A stretch of 64,000 nt of DNA from Phorcus lineatus (taxonomy: Eukaryota; Mollusca; Gastropoda; Trochida; Trochidae), in assembly GCA_921293015.1 (NCBI GenBank), contig OV121083.1:27024908-27088907 (forward strand), in the 5' to 3' direction. Positions 12,219 to 22,803 of this stretch are shown here, piece after piece. The translations under genes were made by a program, and so were the position numbers. The stretch's first letter is position 1, and the number at the start of each line of letters is the position of its first letter. The notes beneath the pieces were generated by a model. The model worked only from the letters and a program-made list of their open reading frames with translations. It was not told the origin of the DNA and made no database searches.

Positions 12219-15200
12219 TCAGGCTAAAGCCTTCTGTTTCAGATCATCAACGCTCGCTCCAACAAGTTCGTCCGTCTGAAATACAGAGGGGTGGTGTTCT
12301 TTAATTTCTTGTAATGATAAGGCTATCATTATCACCCACAAAAATACTTATAATGATATTTACCCATATAGTGAAAATACTAATTATTCAATATTACCTA
12401 TATCTTGATAATGTTAAAACCAGTGTTAAAATAAAACTGTTAATACCGTGCTAGCCATATGGCAAAAATAAACAGTAAAATATATTTCATATTTGCAAAG
12501 CATGCGACCATTTTCAAAGCGCGTGTAGTGACGTCACTGAAGGATGTAGAGGATAATGGATGATAAGAAATGATTATATCTTAGAAAAGAAGTTAATGAT
12601 ATTATTTCTTTTAGTATACGGGTGAGAATATCGGTATAATCAATTTGCTTGGGTTATATAAAACATATAAATTTGAAACACTTGTTCCATGAGAGCCATT
12701 TGACCGTTAAAATCATAATTACTTTCCAGTTAAAGGCCATACTGTCATTCCAAAGCAGTCAAAACGAAAGAAATAAACTTTAATCAAGGACGTAAGCTAA
12801 ATACGTATTTGTTTTCTTATTCCCACAACGCAGGCGAAATTTTACGTTGCAGCCGATTACGTTTGTTATATTTCAATTTGAAAGATATCCAATTAATTAT
12901 AAATTTTTATTCGCCATACTTCATCCCCATGAACCTACTAAGGTGCGTCTTCACTGTAAGACAAATAACATTCAAAATTGAAATATCTGACTCAAAAAAT
13001 ATCTACGAACAGGAGTAATGACTGCAACTGCACTCAGAGAAATAACACTCGTTTAAAACGATGTATCAAATTATACAGTGTTCTATAGAAAATAGATACA
13101 TATTACAATGCTAATGCATAAACTACAATATTAAGTAAAAGGAGTTACCTTTTCGCCATTTTTGTAGAAAAAGAAGGTTGGCATGGCTCTTATTTCCAAC
13201 GCTGTTGACACTGTCTGCAACAAAATCAGAGGTCGTTTGAAGATTTTTCGCACTCAATTTCCAAAAAGAACCCTTACATTTTCTACATCTTATTAAATGC
13301 AATAGAAAACCCTTAGGTCATTCAAATAACCGAATATTTCAAATCCCAATTACACTGCCCGTTGTTATTCTGGCGGTGCTTTTCTTTGATTACGAAGTTC
13401 GAGTTATCCATTAGAATTTCAGTGTTGTATCCGGTATTTCTAGTCACAGAAACGTATTATCTTCAACTTACGTGTACACCACTTTAGCCCATTTACCGCA
13501 AAACTGAAAATTACGAAATGAACTGGTGACTTTTGGTCCTTTTCGTATTCTTACCGGACATTCGTCAACATTAATCTTTATCACAGCCACCTTGGCGGGA
13601 TTTTCTTCTTCGAGTTTCTAAAATAAGAATAAAATATTGATAATATGAAGAATTAATTAAAAACGTGACAAATAATTCGTATCGTTAAATATGATTAAAA
13701 GGTTTTAACTTCTCTAGCATTGCAAGATTCAATTCACAAGAAACAAACTACATCAACTATATTTTCTCTTGACTAAAACGCCCATGGTTAAATTTGTACA
13801 AATGCCAGAGCTTGCGCAATATGCATTTTCCTGGCCATGACATTATTATAACAATATTCGATTTAATTTGTTTTAATCAAATTTGGATATCAATACATCT
13901 ATCGCATGACATGATTATCTGTTAGGTTGTTCATACATTATACCTACATGCGTATGTATGTGTGTGTATGTGTTTGTTGTGTGCGCGTGTGTGTGTGTTT
14001 ATGTGTGCGTGCGTATGTGTGTTTATGTGAGTGTGTGTGTTTATGTATGTGTTTGCGTGTGTGTGTGCGTGTGTGTGTGTGTGTGCGTGCGTGCGTGTGG
14101 GGGTGGGTGTGCGTGCGTGTGTGTGTATCTAACCTCAAGTTCTGGTGATATCATCCTACAAGGGCCACACCAGACAGCGAAGAAGTCTACAACAACTGTC
14201 TTGTCCCGATTTTCATCTGATGTCAGCATAGCCTTGAAGGCATCCTGGAAACAAAAGAGACTTTTAAAGATACTGGGTACCGAAGAAATCTCAACAAATA
14301 GCAAATTTTAAAAATACTTTTTAGAACAAGATGCTTTGTCCGATAATAGCAAGTTAACACACCAATTTGATTCAGTTCATATTGGTTTATAGATATTTCA
14401 GAATTGCCATGAAATACAAATTTTATATTCATACCACAAATAACTTTACGAAAATATCAATTCAAAAGAGATTTTAATTTCTCACTGTTTGCTGAAATGT
14501 CTAAAAATAATTTAAAAAATCTTATGAAAACATAACAGAAATTTAATGCAGAAAAATGGGAAATCCGAGCATAGTATTTTCCATTATAATTTTCAAATGA
14601 GGAAAATAATATACATTGACCCTATGATATCACTTCTGACTTTTTCATTAATATCAACCACTTACGAATTTATAATGTAAGTGTATTTATATTTCATACC
14701 ATAATTGAAAAATCGCAAATGTCATTTCACTACCCACAACGGTTCTGTAAGGTTAATGCCTACAAGCTCTCTAAAAATATCAATTATATAAAATACACTT
14801 TCTTCTTGTTAAAATACGATTGCAGGTTTTGGCAGTTAAAGGTACAATAAAAGGGTTAGACAATATAAATGATACTTTGGCACATGCGCTATAAGAGTCA
14901 AACTTATCACAGATACTATTACAGTATCTCTACCTCTCTTTAAAGAGGAGAAGTAACGCATGAATTTGATTATTACAAATTAGTATCTGTATTCGCTTCA
15001 CTTATATCAATCAATAGAGCCAAAAAATTTGAAAATATACGCTTTAATTCGACTACTAGGAGACCTTTTATACCCCTGTTTTGGATAGCCGCCTAATGAG
15101 ACTGGCGAACGCTTACACAAAATCACCGAAGCATGACTCGAAGCCACGCCCAGTGTGTGACGTGCTAGTGGGCAGCTGAAAGCCCAGCCCTTTGATTTTC

Positions 15201-18200
15201 TCTGTATTTTTAAGCTAATTCAACAGCAAAATAGAGGCAATAGCATAACCGAAATAATTCCAAAATACGATATATAACGGCTTCATGATATCAACTTTCC
15301 CTCTCAGTCGTCAAATCCATCTTAATTAGACTGTGACAATCCTTGGACGCGGTTTTCTTGGGTGGGTTTATATCAAAAAGGTAAAGAACTTGGTCGGTGA
15401 GAGATCCAATTACAATGGGATATCACGTAGTGTTACAACACGTATTTATCGATATGAAGTTATAAATTGTCTCGAAAAAATGAAGGTTTTTGTAAAAAAC
15501 GGGAGACAATGTGGAAACTTTTTTAATGACTATAGAACAAATAATTTTGTTTCACTTCACTTTCATGACAACTTAGTACTTATTGGAATATTCGTTTGTA
15601 TTTAACTAACACATATCATATTCTTATCTAGTATAACATCTCACACCGTGTTGCAATATCTCTGTCTTTGAATTTAACATTAAATGACATGAAAACATAC
15701 CTGACGCAAGCGTTAGAAACATCCTATGTAATCCTATAGAATGTTGGGTCCCGTTATTCACGATGTACTTTTTTAAATGTGTGTCATCGTCCTTAGAGGT
15801 GCATGAGCCAAATCTCCTTCTCTTAATTTATTGGTTGAATATATATTCTACAAGTTCTTGGTTCAAAATGACCGGACGCCGTGACAATAAACTAAGTACC
15901 AGTCGAATGCCAAGAGTTACGCCATTATGACAGGACATATATTCCGCTTGGCGGGTCCAAGGCGTTTAAATTCAAAAGGTATAATTAGAGACCATTAAAT
16001 CAAGAATTGAAATTGAATGCGATAGGATTACATAACGGCCAGCTGTGTGTCATAAAAAAACAAACAAACTAGTTAAACCAATTTGATTGTTGTGAAAACA
16101 TTTGGCAGACGTCGTAATTGATGAACAACTTAAATTCAAGGTTAACCTTAGTGACTTAAGGCTACCTTAGAGTTTTGTGCAACGGGACCCAGGAAATTAT
16201 CTTTGGATGTACATTTATGATGTATGACCTACAAATGTGATAGGATTTGACTTCCACTTAGCTATTCTTACGACGATATCAACAATAATGTCTCACTCAC
16301 CATACACTACGTGCCTACATTACATTTAGAAAATTGTGTGAACGCCAAAATACATAAAAATTTGGATATCATATTCAAATAATCCATGGTCAATAATACA
16401 TTCAATTTTATTTTTATTATTTCTGTTGACTGAAAAAATATATAAATATAATGGAGAATTGTTTTTCAAAATAATCAGTCCAATGCATAGTCCATGTAAG
16501 AAATACTTCCGGGATCTCACGCGTTAGCGCAATCTTATAACTATGACAACATGGCGCAGGGTCGTGACTTTGAAAAACATTCCGTAGGGAAGTGCACACA
16601 GCATCGTATTTAATCAGGGTCTTGCGCTTGCAAAAATAGAAATATCCAGACAATGAATTAAACAATAGATTCCTTTAAGGTTTGAGTTGTTTGGATAACG
16701 TTTAGTAGGTAAAACCGACAGTTAAACTGTGAGATTTACTATCGGTTAGTGTTGTTTGACATAACGAGCGAATGATGATATGCCAACTAGCACGTCACGA
16801 AAGATTCACGCTTCAGTGACCACAGGGCCTTTCAGGTTCTGTTCGCCGGTCGTAATTAGGCAATTAAATTACACAGCCGTAATTATGTTGTTTAGCGGCC
16901 GATTTCAGAAATTTAAAGTTGAGTCCACGTCAAATTGTAATCCCTTTTAACGAATTCCGAAATCGACCATAGGGCATTTCACCCGATCTTTAAGATCATT
17001 ATAAATAGGGCAATGAAGTAGCACATGGCATTCATCCTCAACGCTCTGATCACAGTTAAAACACACTCTATTTGCTAGCGGTACATTTGTATATCCCAGT
17101 CTCGACATGTAGAGGGGGAACACCCCATCTAAACTGGGCTAGGGCACGTCGATACGGAAAGGGGAGGGAACTCTGGAGATAGGGCTCTACTCCATACGAA
17201 TGTTGGCAAGTGTTGTAGATACGTAGTTTGTTGCCTCCGTTACCTTGTTTACTGTTAGGCCTCGCCACCGATGCTTTCCAATCCTCTTTAAAACGTTTCA
17301 TATATATGCCTGCTACCTCAGATATGATATGATTAAAATGAAAGGGGTTTTCAATTGGGATAAAATGTTCTAATGTAAGAAATTGTAATTTCTTATGTAC
17401 ACGGAGATTCCAGTTTTGGCGGTTCTGCTCGGCTTTTGTATTCGCTCATTTAAACACTTTAAAACATAGCCTGTCTTGATGAATGCATCCCATCTTTTTG
17501 AAAACTCTGCATACACTTTTCCACTGTCGTACAATCGGGGGTACCCAGCCCATATCTCATGCCACTCCACTTGTGGGTGTGTACTTCCTCACTCCCATAA
17601 AGAATTTCAACGCCCGACTGTGCACAGTATTTACCGCTGGAATCGTGTAAGTCCCCCATATAGATGCACCATAATCAATTGTTGACCACACCATGGAGTC
17701 ATATAACTTCGTAAAAGTCTCATAATGCATTCCACCTAGGATTTTCCACTTAGATATCAGTCGCAGCTTTGTCTCCAGTCTCATAACTGCAACCCAGCGG
17801 CGAACAACCGGTGGAATCAATCCCATGTCCCCACTTATGGCATCATTCGGTGCGTATTTTCGTAGGTCGAGAAATATTCTCTTAGCTCGATTGTGTACAG
17901 CATCGACATAAGATGCGTCCTAAGTGCCCCAGATACCAGCTCCGTATTCCATGATAGACCAAACCATTGTGTACTGAATTCCTCCTATACTCTTAAATTT
18001 CGATATCAATAGTTGCTGCTGCCCTCGCCATTCTATTATAGTCTAAATTATATGTCAGTAGCAAGCCTAAATAGCTATAGTAATCAACCACATTCAATAT
18101 TTGATTGCCACATCTGAATTCACTAATTGTCCTTTCCACAGAAGCATTCCTAAAATGAACAATTTTGGACTTAGATTTGTTGATGGTTAAACTATTACTT

Positions 18201-19214
18201 TTACACCACACATTAAGACAGTCCAACAGCATATTTACTTCTTCTTCATTCTCAGCAAGAATCACAATGTCATCAGCATATGCAAGAACACTCACTATTC
18301 TGTTATCAATGGTCACTCCTATAGAAAAGATGATAAGGTCATTGATGAACATGTTAAAAAGAAGCGGAGACAACCGACAGCCTTGTTTCAAACCACAACT
18401 TACATCAAACCACGCTGTTGAAAGCCCATTTAAACGTACAGAACACTTTACATTTCTATATAACGACGTGATGACGTCAAAAAGTTTGCCTTTGATGTTG
18501 AAAGCAGATATCTGGTCTCATAGTGTCAAAGATTTTCTTGGTTCAATTATTGAAGTAAGTGATGCTATCTGTTCCATGGTAGAACGTCCCTTTCTGAATC
18601 CATTTGATTGTCTTCAAGGAGACATTGTCTTCCACATACTTTGTAATTGTGTAATTCAGGAAACTGTAATATATTTTGTACGATACATTCGTGATTTTCA
18701 ATCCTCTGTAAAAAAGGGGGTCTCTGGGGTCTTCAGTTCCCGGTTTGCGTATCGGGTTTATGATATCTTGGGCCCATCTCGCTGGGATACACCCAATGTT
18801 TAAAACCACTTTATACTGCTTTAACATATATTTCATGGAACTTCTGCGGGAATGTCATCCTCACCACTCGCTTTGCCGTTTTTAGCGGCTATAACCGCAG
18901 TTTTAACTTCCTCCCATGTAATAGGCTCGCACATGACGTCATCATCAGTCTTTTCACAAAATGAAGCTAGAGCGTCATTGAAAACGTTTAGAGTTCAGTA
19001 GGTTCGAGTATGATGTTTCCCACTTCTTCCATGTAGGCATTATAGTGAACGCCACGTAATTATACGTTTATGCTTGTATAAACTAGTAAAGCGTGACTAT
19101 GGAAGTAAACCAGCCCCGAACGTAAGATAGCGTTACTGTTATGACCAATCAAGCTTTTCTGACAAAAATGGACAGATACTTTCATCATAATAACTAGATT
19201 ATTTATTATTTTTA

Positions 19215-19252
<38 letters not shown>

Positions 19253-19404
19253 GTAGGGAACGTGTATCAAACTGGCATGTTTCAAATGGGTTGCGTTAAA
19301 AACATGCCCATTCACGACTACCGGGAAAATCTATCCGTTCTAATGGTCTTACGTAGATGTGAACTTACCATTGTGATATCTTCTTCAACGAGTGTGACTC
19401 CCAT
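12219..19404 (-). CDS. Thioredoxin gene B (WCGPC), complete, five exons
   Basis: Exons on the minus strand: 19404-19369 ([12 protein letters not shown]), 14244-14134 (37 residues, DAFKAML to the active site [13 protein letters not shown]), 13617-13555 (21 residues, ending INVDECP), 13214-13149 (22 residues with the cis-proline motif [12 protein letters not shown]) and 12275-12219 ([18 protein letters not shown], stop TGA). All introns are phase 0 with AG acceptors. The sum is 110 residues, the normal length of an animal cytosolic thioredoxin. The buried Asp (VVVDFF), both active-site cysteines and the cis-proline are present, so the enzyme should be a working dithiol reductase. Intron 1 is about 5.1 kb and holds a decayed LINE in the same orientation. 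The exon 2 donor is GTTAGA, a weak form, followed at once by a long CA repeat. A TATA box lies about 55 bases before the ATG. Confidence 0.92.
13950..14130. repeat. GT/CA microsatellite at the start of thioredoxin B intron 2
   Basis: About 180 bases of (GT)n with GC and TA interruptions on the plus strand, so CA-rich in the gene's sense. It starts within about six bases of the exon 2 donor. Open frames here on both strands are low-complexity artefacts. Confidence 0.95.
14038..14939. repeat. Source copy of the ~0.9-kb segment duplicated at 19835-20750
   Basis: Covers the start of gene B intron 2 (GT/CA repeat), exon 2 and about 0.7 kb of intron 1. The match to 19835-20750 is nearly continuous, ending at the shared CTACCTCTCT. 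Sequence before 14038 and after 14939 is not shared. Confidence 0.85.
16950..19020 (-). mobile_element. Decayed LINE (non-LTR retrotransposon) with reverse transcriptase, in thioredoxin B intron 1
   Basis: Read on the minus strand. The 5' part shows [20 protein letters not shown] and a palm fragment near 18836-18543 ([12 protein letters not shown]). The reverse transcriptase core is at 18391-17993 with [17 protein letters not shown] and the catalytic [16 protein letters not shown]. The C-terminal part follows: [23 protein letters not shown], and [19 protein letters not shown], a Cys/His knuckle at about 17070-17000. Several stops and frame changes break the ORF, and no ORF1 or 5' UTR is evident. 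The DYGA-x-IWG to GDMGW-x-PP module appears twice in tandem (about 17990-17790 and 17790-17520), unlike ordinary elements of this kind. Clade not assigned. Confidence 0.85.
19218..19250 (+). repeat. Poly-G tract, 33 bases
   Basis: Longest G run in the window, in intron 1 of thioredoxin gene B, about 120 bases inside the first donor. Confidence 0.95.
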
Positions 19405-19456
19405 TTTGTCCGACTGGAGTACAGGTATATAAGTGACAAACACACCAATGCTCACG

Positions 19457-19466
19457 CCTTTTTATA
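19457..19466 (-). promoter_or_regulatory. TATA box of thioredoxin gene B
   Basis: The minus strand reads CGTATAAAAAGGCG, a strong TATA match. It lies 53-62 bases before the ATG at 19404, which predicts a start near 19430 and a 5' leader of about 25 bases. The position supports this ATG and implies that the chimeric insertion at 19835-21358 is about 370 bp upstream of the core promoter. Confidence 0.65.
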
Positions 19467-19911
19467 CGGATAGATTCCCCGGGTGTTATCGGTAGTTTCC
19501 GTCGCTTCATAGCACATGGCAGCATTTAAAATCAAATATACTCCTTAAATCATACTGATAAATTCTAGAAAAAATATGATTGGAATGTCATCACGCTAAT
19601 GTAAATTAAGTAGGGTTTGTTTTGTTTAAATTCAGCAGAGCTTGTTTACATATTGTGCAGTCACCCGTGACGCACCATGGTAACACTGAGCAATGGGACA
19701 CTGTTGCTATTTTCACGGTTGATGACCTCATTGAAGTCGTTATGACTGTATGCCTACTTATGTCAGACGAAAGAAATTATTTCGAACATATTATAGAATT
19801 ACCATTCGCCTGTATCGTAACCATTTAAGATTGTGTTTATGTATGTGTTTGCGTGTGTGTGTGCGTGCGTGCGTGTGGGGGTGGGTGTGCGTGTGTGCGT
19901 GTGTATCTAAC

Positions 19912-20022
19912 CTCAAGTTCTGGTGATATCATCCTACAAGGGCCACACTAGACAGCGAAGAAGTCTACAACAACTGTCTTGTCCCGATTTTCATCTGATG
20001 TCAGCATAGCCTTGAAGGCATC
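19912..20022 (-). pseudogene. Duplicated thioredoxin B exon 2 with a stop at the active-site Trp
   Basis: This is a near-identical copy of exon 14244-14134, with the acceptor (TTTCCAG) and donor (GTTAGA) both intact. The codon for the Trp of WCGPC is TAG (19950-19948), so the copy reads FFAV-stop-CGPC. It lies upstream of gene B's TATA box within a chimeric insertion, so it should not be part of the normal B message. If included as an upstream exon it could not yield thioredoxin. Confidence 0.85.
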
Positions 20023-20750
20023 CTGGAAACAAAAGAGACTTTTAAAGATACTGGGTACCGAAGAAATCTCAACAAATAGCAAATTTTAAAAATACTTTTT
20101 AGAACAAGATGCTTTGTCCGATAATAGCAAGTTAACATACCAATTTGAATCAGTTCATATTGGTTTATAGATATTTCAGAATTGCCATGAAATACAGATT
20201 TTATATTCATACAACAAATAACTTTACGAAAATATCAATTCAAAAGAGATTTTAATTTCTCACTGAAATTTTTTTTTTATTAAATCAAGATATTCTGTTT
20301 GCTGAAATGTCTAAAAATAATTTAAAAAATCTTATGAAAACATAACAGAAATTTAATGCAGAAAAATGGGAAATCCGAGCATAGTATTTTCCATTAGAAT
20401 TTTCAAATGAGGAAAATAATATACATTGACCCTATGATATCACTTCTGACTTTCATTAACATCAACCACTTACGAATTTATAATGTAAGTGTATTTATAT
20501 TTCATACCATAATTGAAAAATCGCAAATGTCATTTCACTACCCACAACGGTTATGTAAGGTAAATGCCTACAAGCTCTCTAAAAATATCAATTATATAAA
20601 ATACACTTTCTTCTTGTTAAAATACGATTGCAGGTTTTGGCAGTTAAAGGTACAATAAAAGGGTTAGACAATATAAATGATACTTTGGCACATGCGCTAT
20701 AACTAGAGTCAAACTTATCACAGATACTATTACAGTATCTCTACCTCTCT

Positions 20751-21358
20751 AAGATCATTATAAATAGGGCAATGAAGTAGCACATGGCATTCATCCTCAA
20801 CGCTCTGATCACAGTTAAAACACACTCTAATTGCTAGCGGTACATTTGTATATCTCCCAGTCTGCTCGGCTTTTGTATTCGCCCATTTAAACACTTTAAA
20901 ACATAGCCTGTCTTGATGAATGCATCCCATCTTTTTGTAAACTCTGCATACACTTTTCCACTGTCGTACAATCGGGGGTACCCAGCCCATATCTCCTGCC
21001 ACTCCACTTGTGGGCGTGTACTTCCTCACTCCCATAAAGAATTTCAACGCCCGACTGTGCACAGTATTTACCGCTGGAATCGTGTAAGTCCCCCATATAG
21101 ATGCACCATAATCAATTGTTGACCACACCATGGAGTCATATAACTTCGTAACAGTCTCATAATGCAATCCACCTAGGATTTTCCACTTGGATATCAATCG
21201 CAGCTTTGTCTCCAGTCTCATAACTGCAACCCAGCGGCGAACAACCGGTGGAATCCATCCCATGTCCCCACTTATGGCATCATTCGGTGTGTATTTTCGT
21301 AGGCCGAGAAATATTTTCTTAGCTCGATTGTGTACAGCATCGACATAAGATGCGTCCT
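20751..21358 (-). mobile_element. LINE 3' fragment (part of the chimeric insertion)
   Basis: The frame at 21263-20730 is open for 177 residues: two DYGA/GDMGW-type modules, then KAEQTGRYTNVPLAIRVCFN and the C-x-x-C...H...C knuckle, running out of LINE sequence at CPIYNDLR. It lacks about 330 bp relative to the intron 1 copy. The junction to thioredoxin sequence is at 20750. Confidence 0.85.
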
Positions 21359-22049
21359 AATTACCATTCGCCTGTATCGTAACCATTTAAGATTGTAGTT
21401 TTTGAATTAACAACACTGAAAAAATGATCATAAAACAACATTTAATTTAATTCAATTTTAAAATTTAAAGAGATATTTAAAAAATTCAATACCAATCATT
21501 TTGTATATCCGACCGTTATATATATTCTGTAATAACATTACCCGCCTGTCTGCTCGTTCCTACCTCAACTGTGAAGGACATCGATAACAATAAATAGAAT
21601 ACATGAAACTCGCATAATAGTTATTAATATTATCATTATATACACACATGCATATAGTTCCACCCAACGAAAAATGTTTGCCACAAGTTGCTGTTCATCG
21701 GTAGGAAGTTTCAAAGCTGATGTTCATACGTTGAGCTACCGACGTTGGAAATTCTTAGACAGTCTTGGCAGGATTCCCGATATGTAGACCTTCTGTCCGT
21801 GTTTTCGATACATCTAAAATATTCCACTACCATATTCGTAGAATCTGCGTATCGAGGTGCAACAATAGTAGAGCTTATTCTAATGAGATTGATTCATCTT
21901 GCAATATGTTCCTTTATGCACTGATCATATGCATGTTTATTTCACATTTTAACAGGAAAAGTGAATTTCCTTCACTACCTCAATACGAACACGATTATAT
22001 TTTACAGTGTTGTTAGTAGGTGAATATGTAACAGAAGTGATTGTGAGTT

Positions 22050-22125
22050 CACCTCCCGCTGGATTCGAACACAGGACCTCCGGCTGAGAGTCCTACACTC
22101 TACCGGTTCAGCCAAAGAGATATCC
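22050..22125 (-). mobile_element. tRNA-derived SINE head
   Basis: The minus strand has an A box (TGGCTGAACCGG, 22114-22103) and a B box (GTTCGAATCC, 22070-22061) at tRNA-like spacing, with GGAGGTCCTGTG between. The acceptor and anticodon stems do not pair well, so it is a tRNA-derived SINE and not a working tRNA. SINE body and tail limits were not determined. It lies about 700 bp beyond the end of thioredoxin gene C. Confidence 0.65.
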
Positions 22126-22803
22126 CTCTGACCAAAGCCAGTAGGAATGCCTTTTATTTCACCCTGCCACATATATTTCTGTATTGACTCTTCGCAGAGG
22201 TCCATTGCATTTTTCACGAGACTCTAGTTCAATGGATATTTTATCAATTTATAACATAAGCACTTTACAATTTATTTGTACCTACTTTAGATCAGATTAA
22301 GAAACGAGATTGATGAACTGGCTTAACCTTTGAAAGTTTTGAAGCAATGAACATACAACTGTAGTCTTTCACCATACTTTTTCCATCTTCCCAAGCATGG
22401 CCTATATTTACGCCAGCGCCAAAGACTTAATTAGATATAGGCTCTTGATAATTGATAAATAACTAGGTATGAAATACATAATGACTTTATAGAACATGAA
22501 GTCAAATTGCGATCATGACATCACGATGCTTAAGACATCAAAACAAAAGCATTCGTCTTTATGTTGCGTGGAAACTGTGACCCTTACTTGGGACAAAAGG
22601 GTTACCAAATCTACAAGTTATAATTCTCTGATGAGATAAACATACGTAAGAGAGCGAGAAGATTTTTCATTTTTGAAAAAAAATCCTTCGCATGCAGAAT
22701 TTTGAGACTGTCCTTCGATATATACAAGAGCGTAGTACGATAACATATATGTAACTGAGTTAGTCAGATCGTTGAAGAAACGTGATGTGTGATCTGAGTC
22801 CGC

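Larger units (their letters stand above)
19835..21358 (-). mobile_element. Chimeric insertion: LINE 3' piece fused to thioredoxin B intron/exon 2, flanked by a 38-bp direct repeat
   Basis: Read on the minus strand, 21358-20751 matches the LINE of gene B intron 1 (about 17916 to 16992) but lacks about 330 bp found there (about 17100-17425). From 20750 to 19835 it matches 14939 to 14038, which is intron 1, exon 2 and the start of intron 2 of gene B. All pieces keep the order they have in gene B. A 38-bp direct repeat (beginning AATTACCATTCGCCTGTATC) flanks it at 19797-19834 and 21359-21396. The two copies of the thioredoxin part differ by scattered bases and by about 32 bases present only here near 20270. 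Confidence 0.8.
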
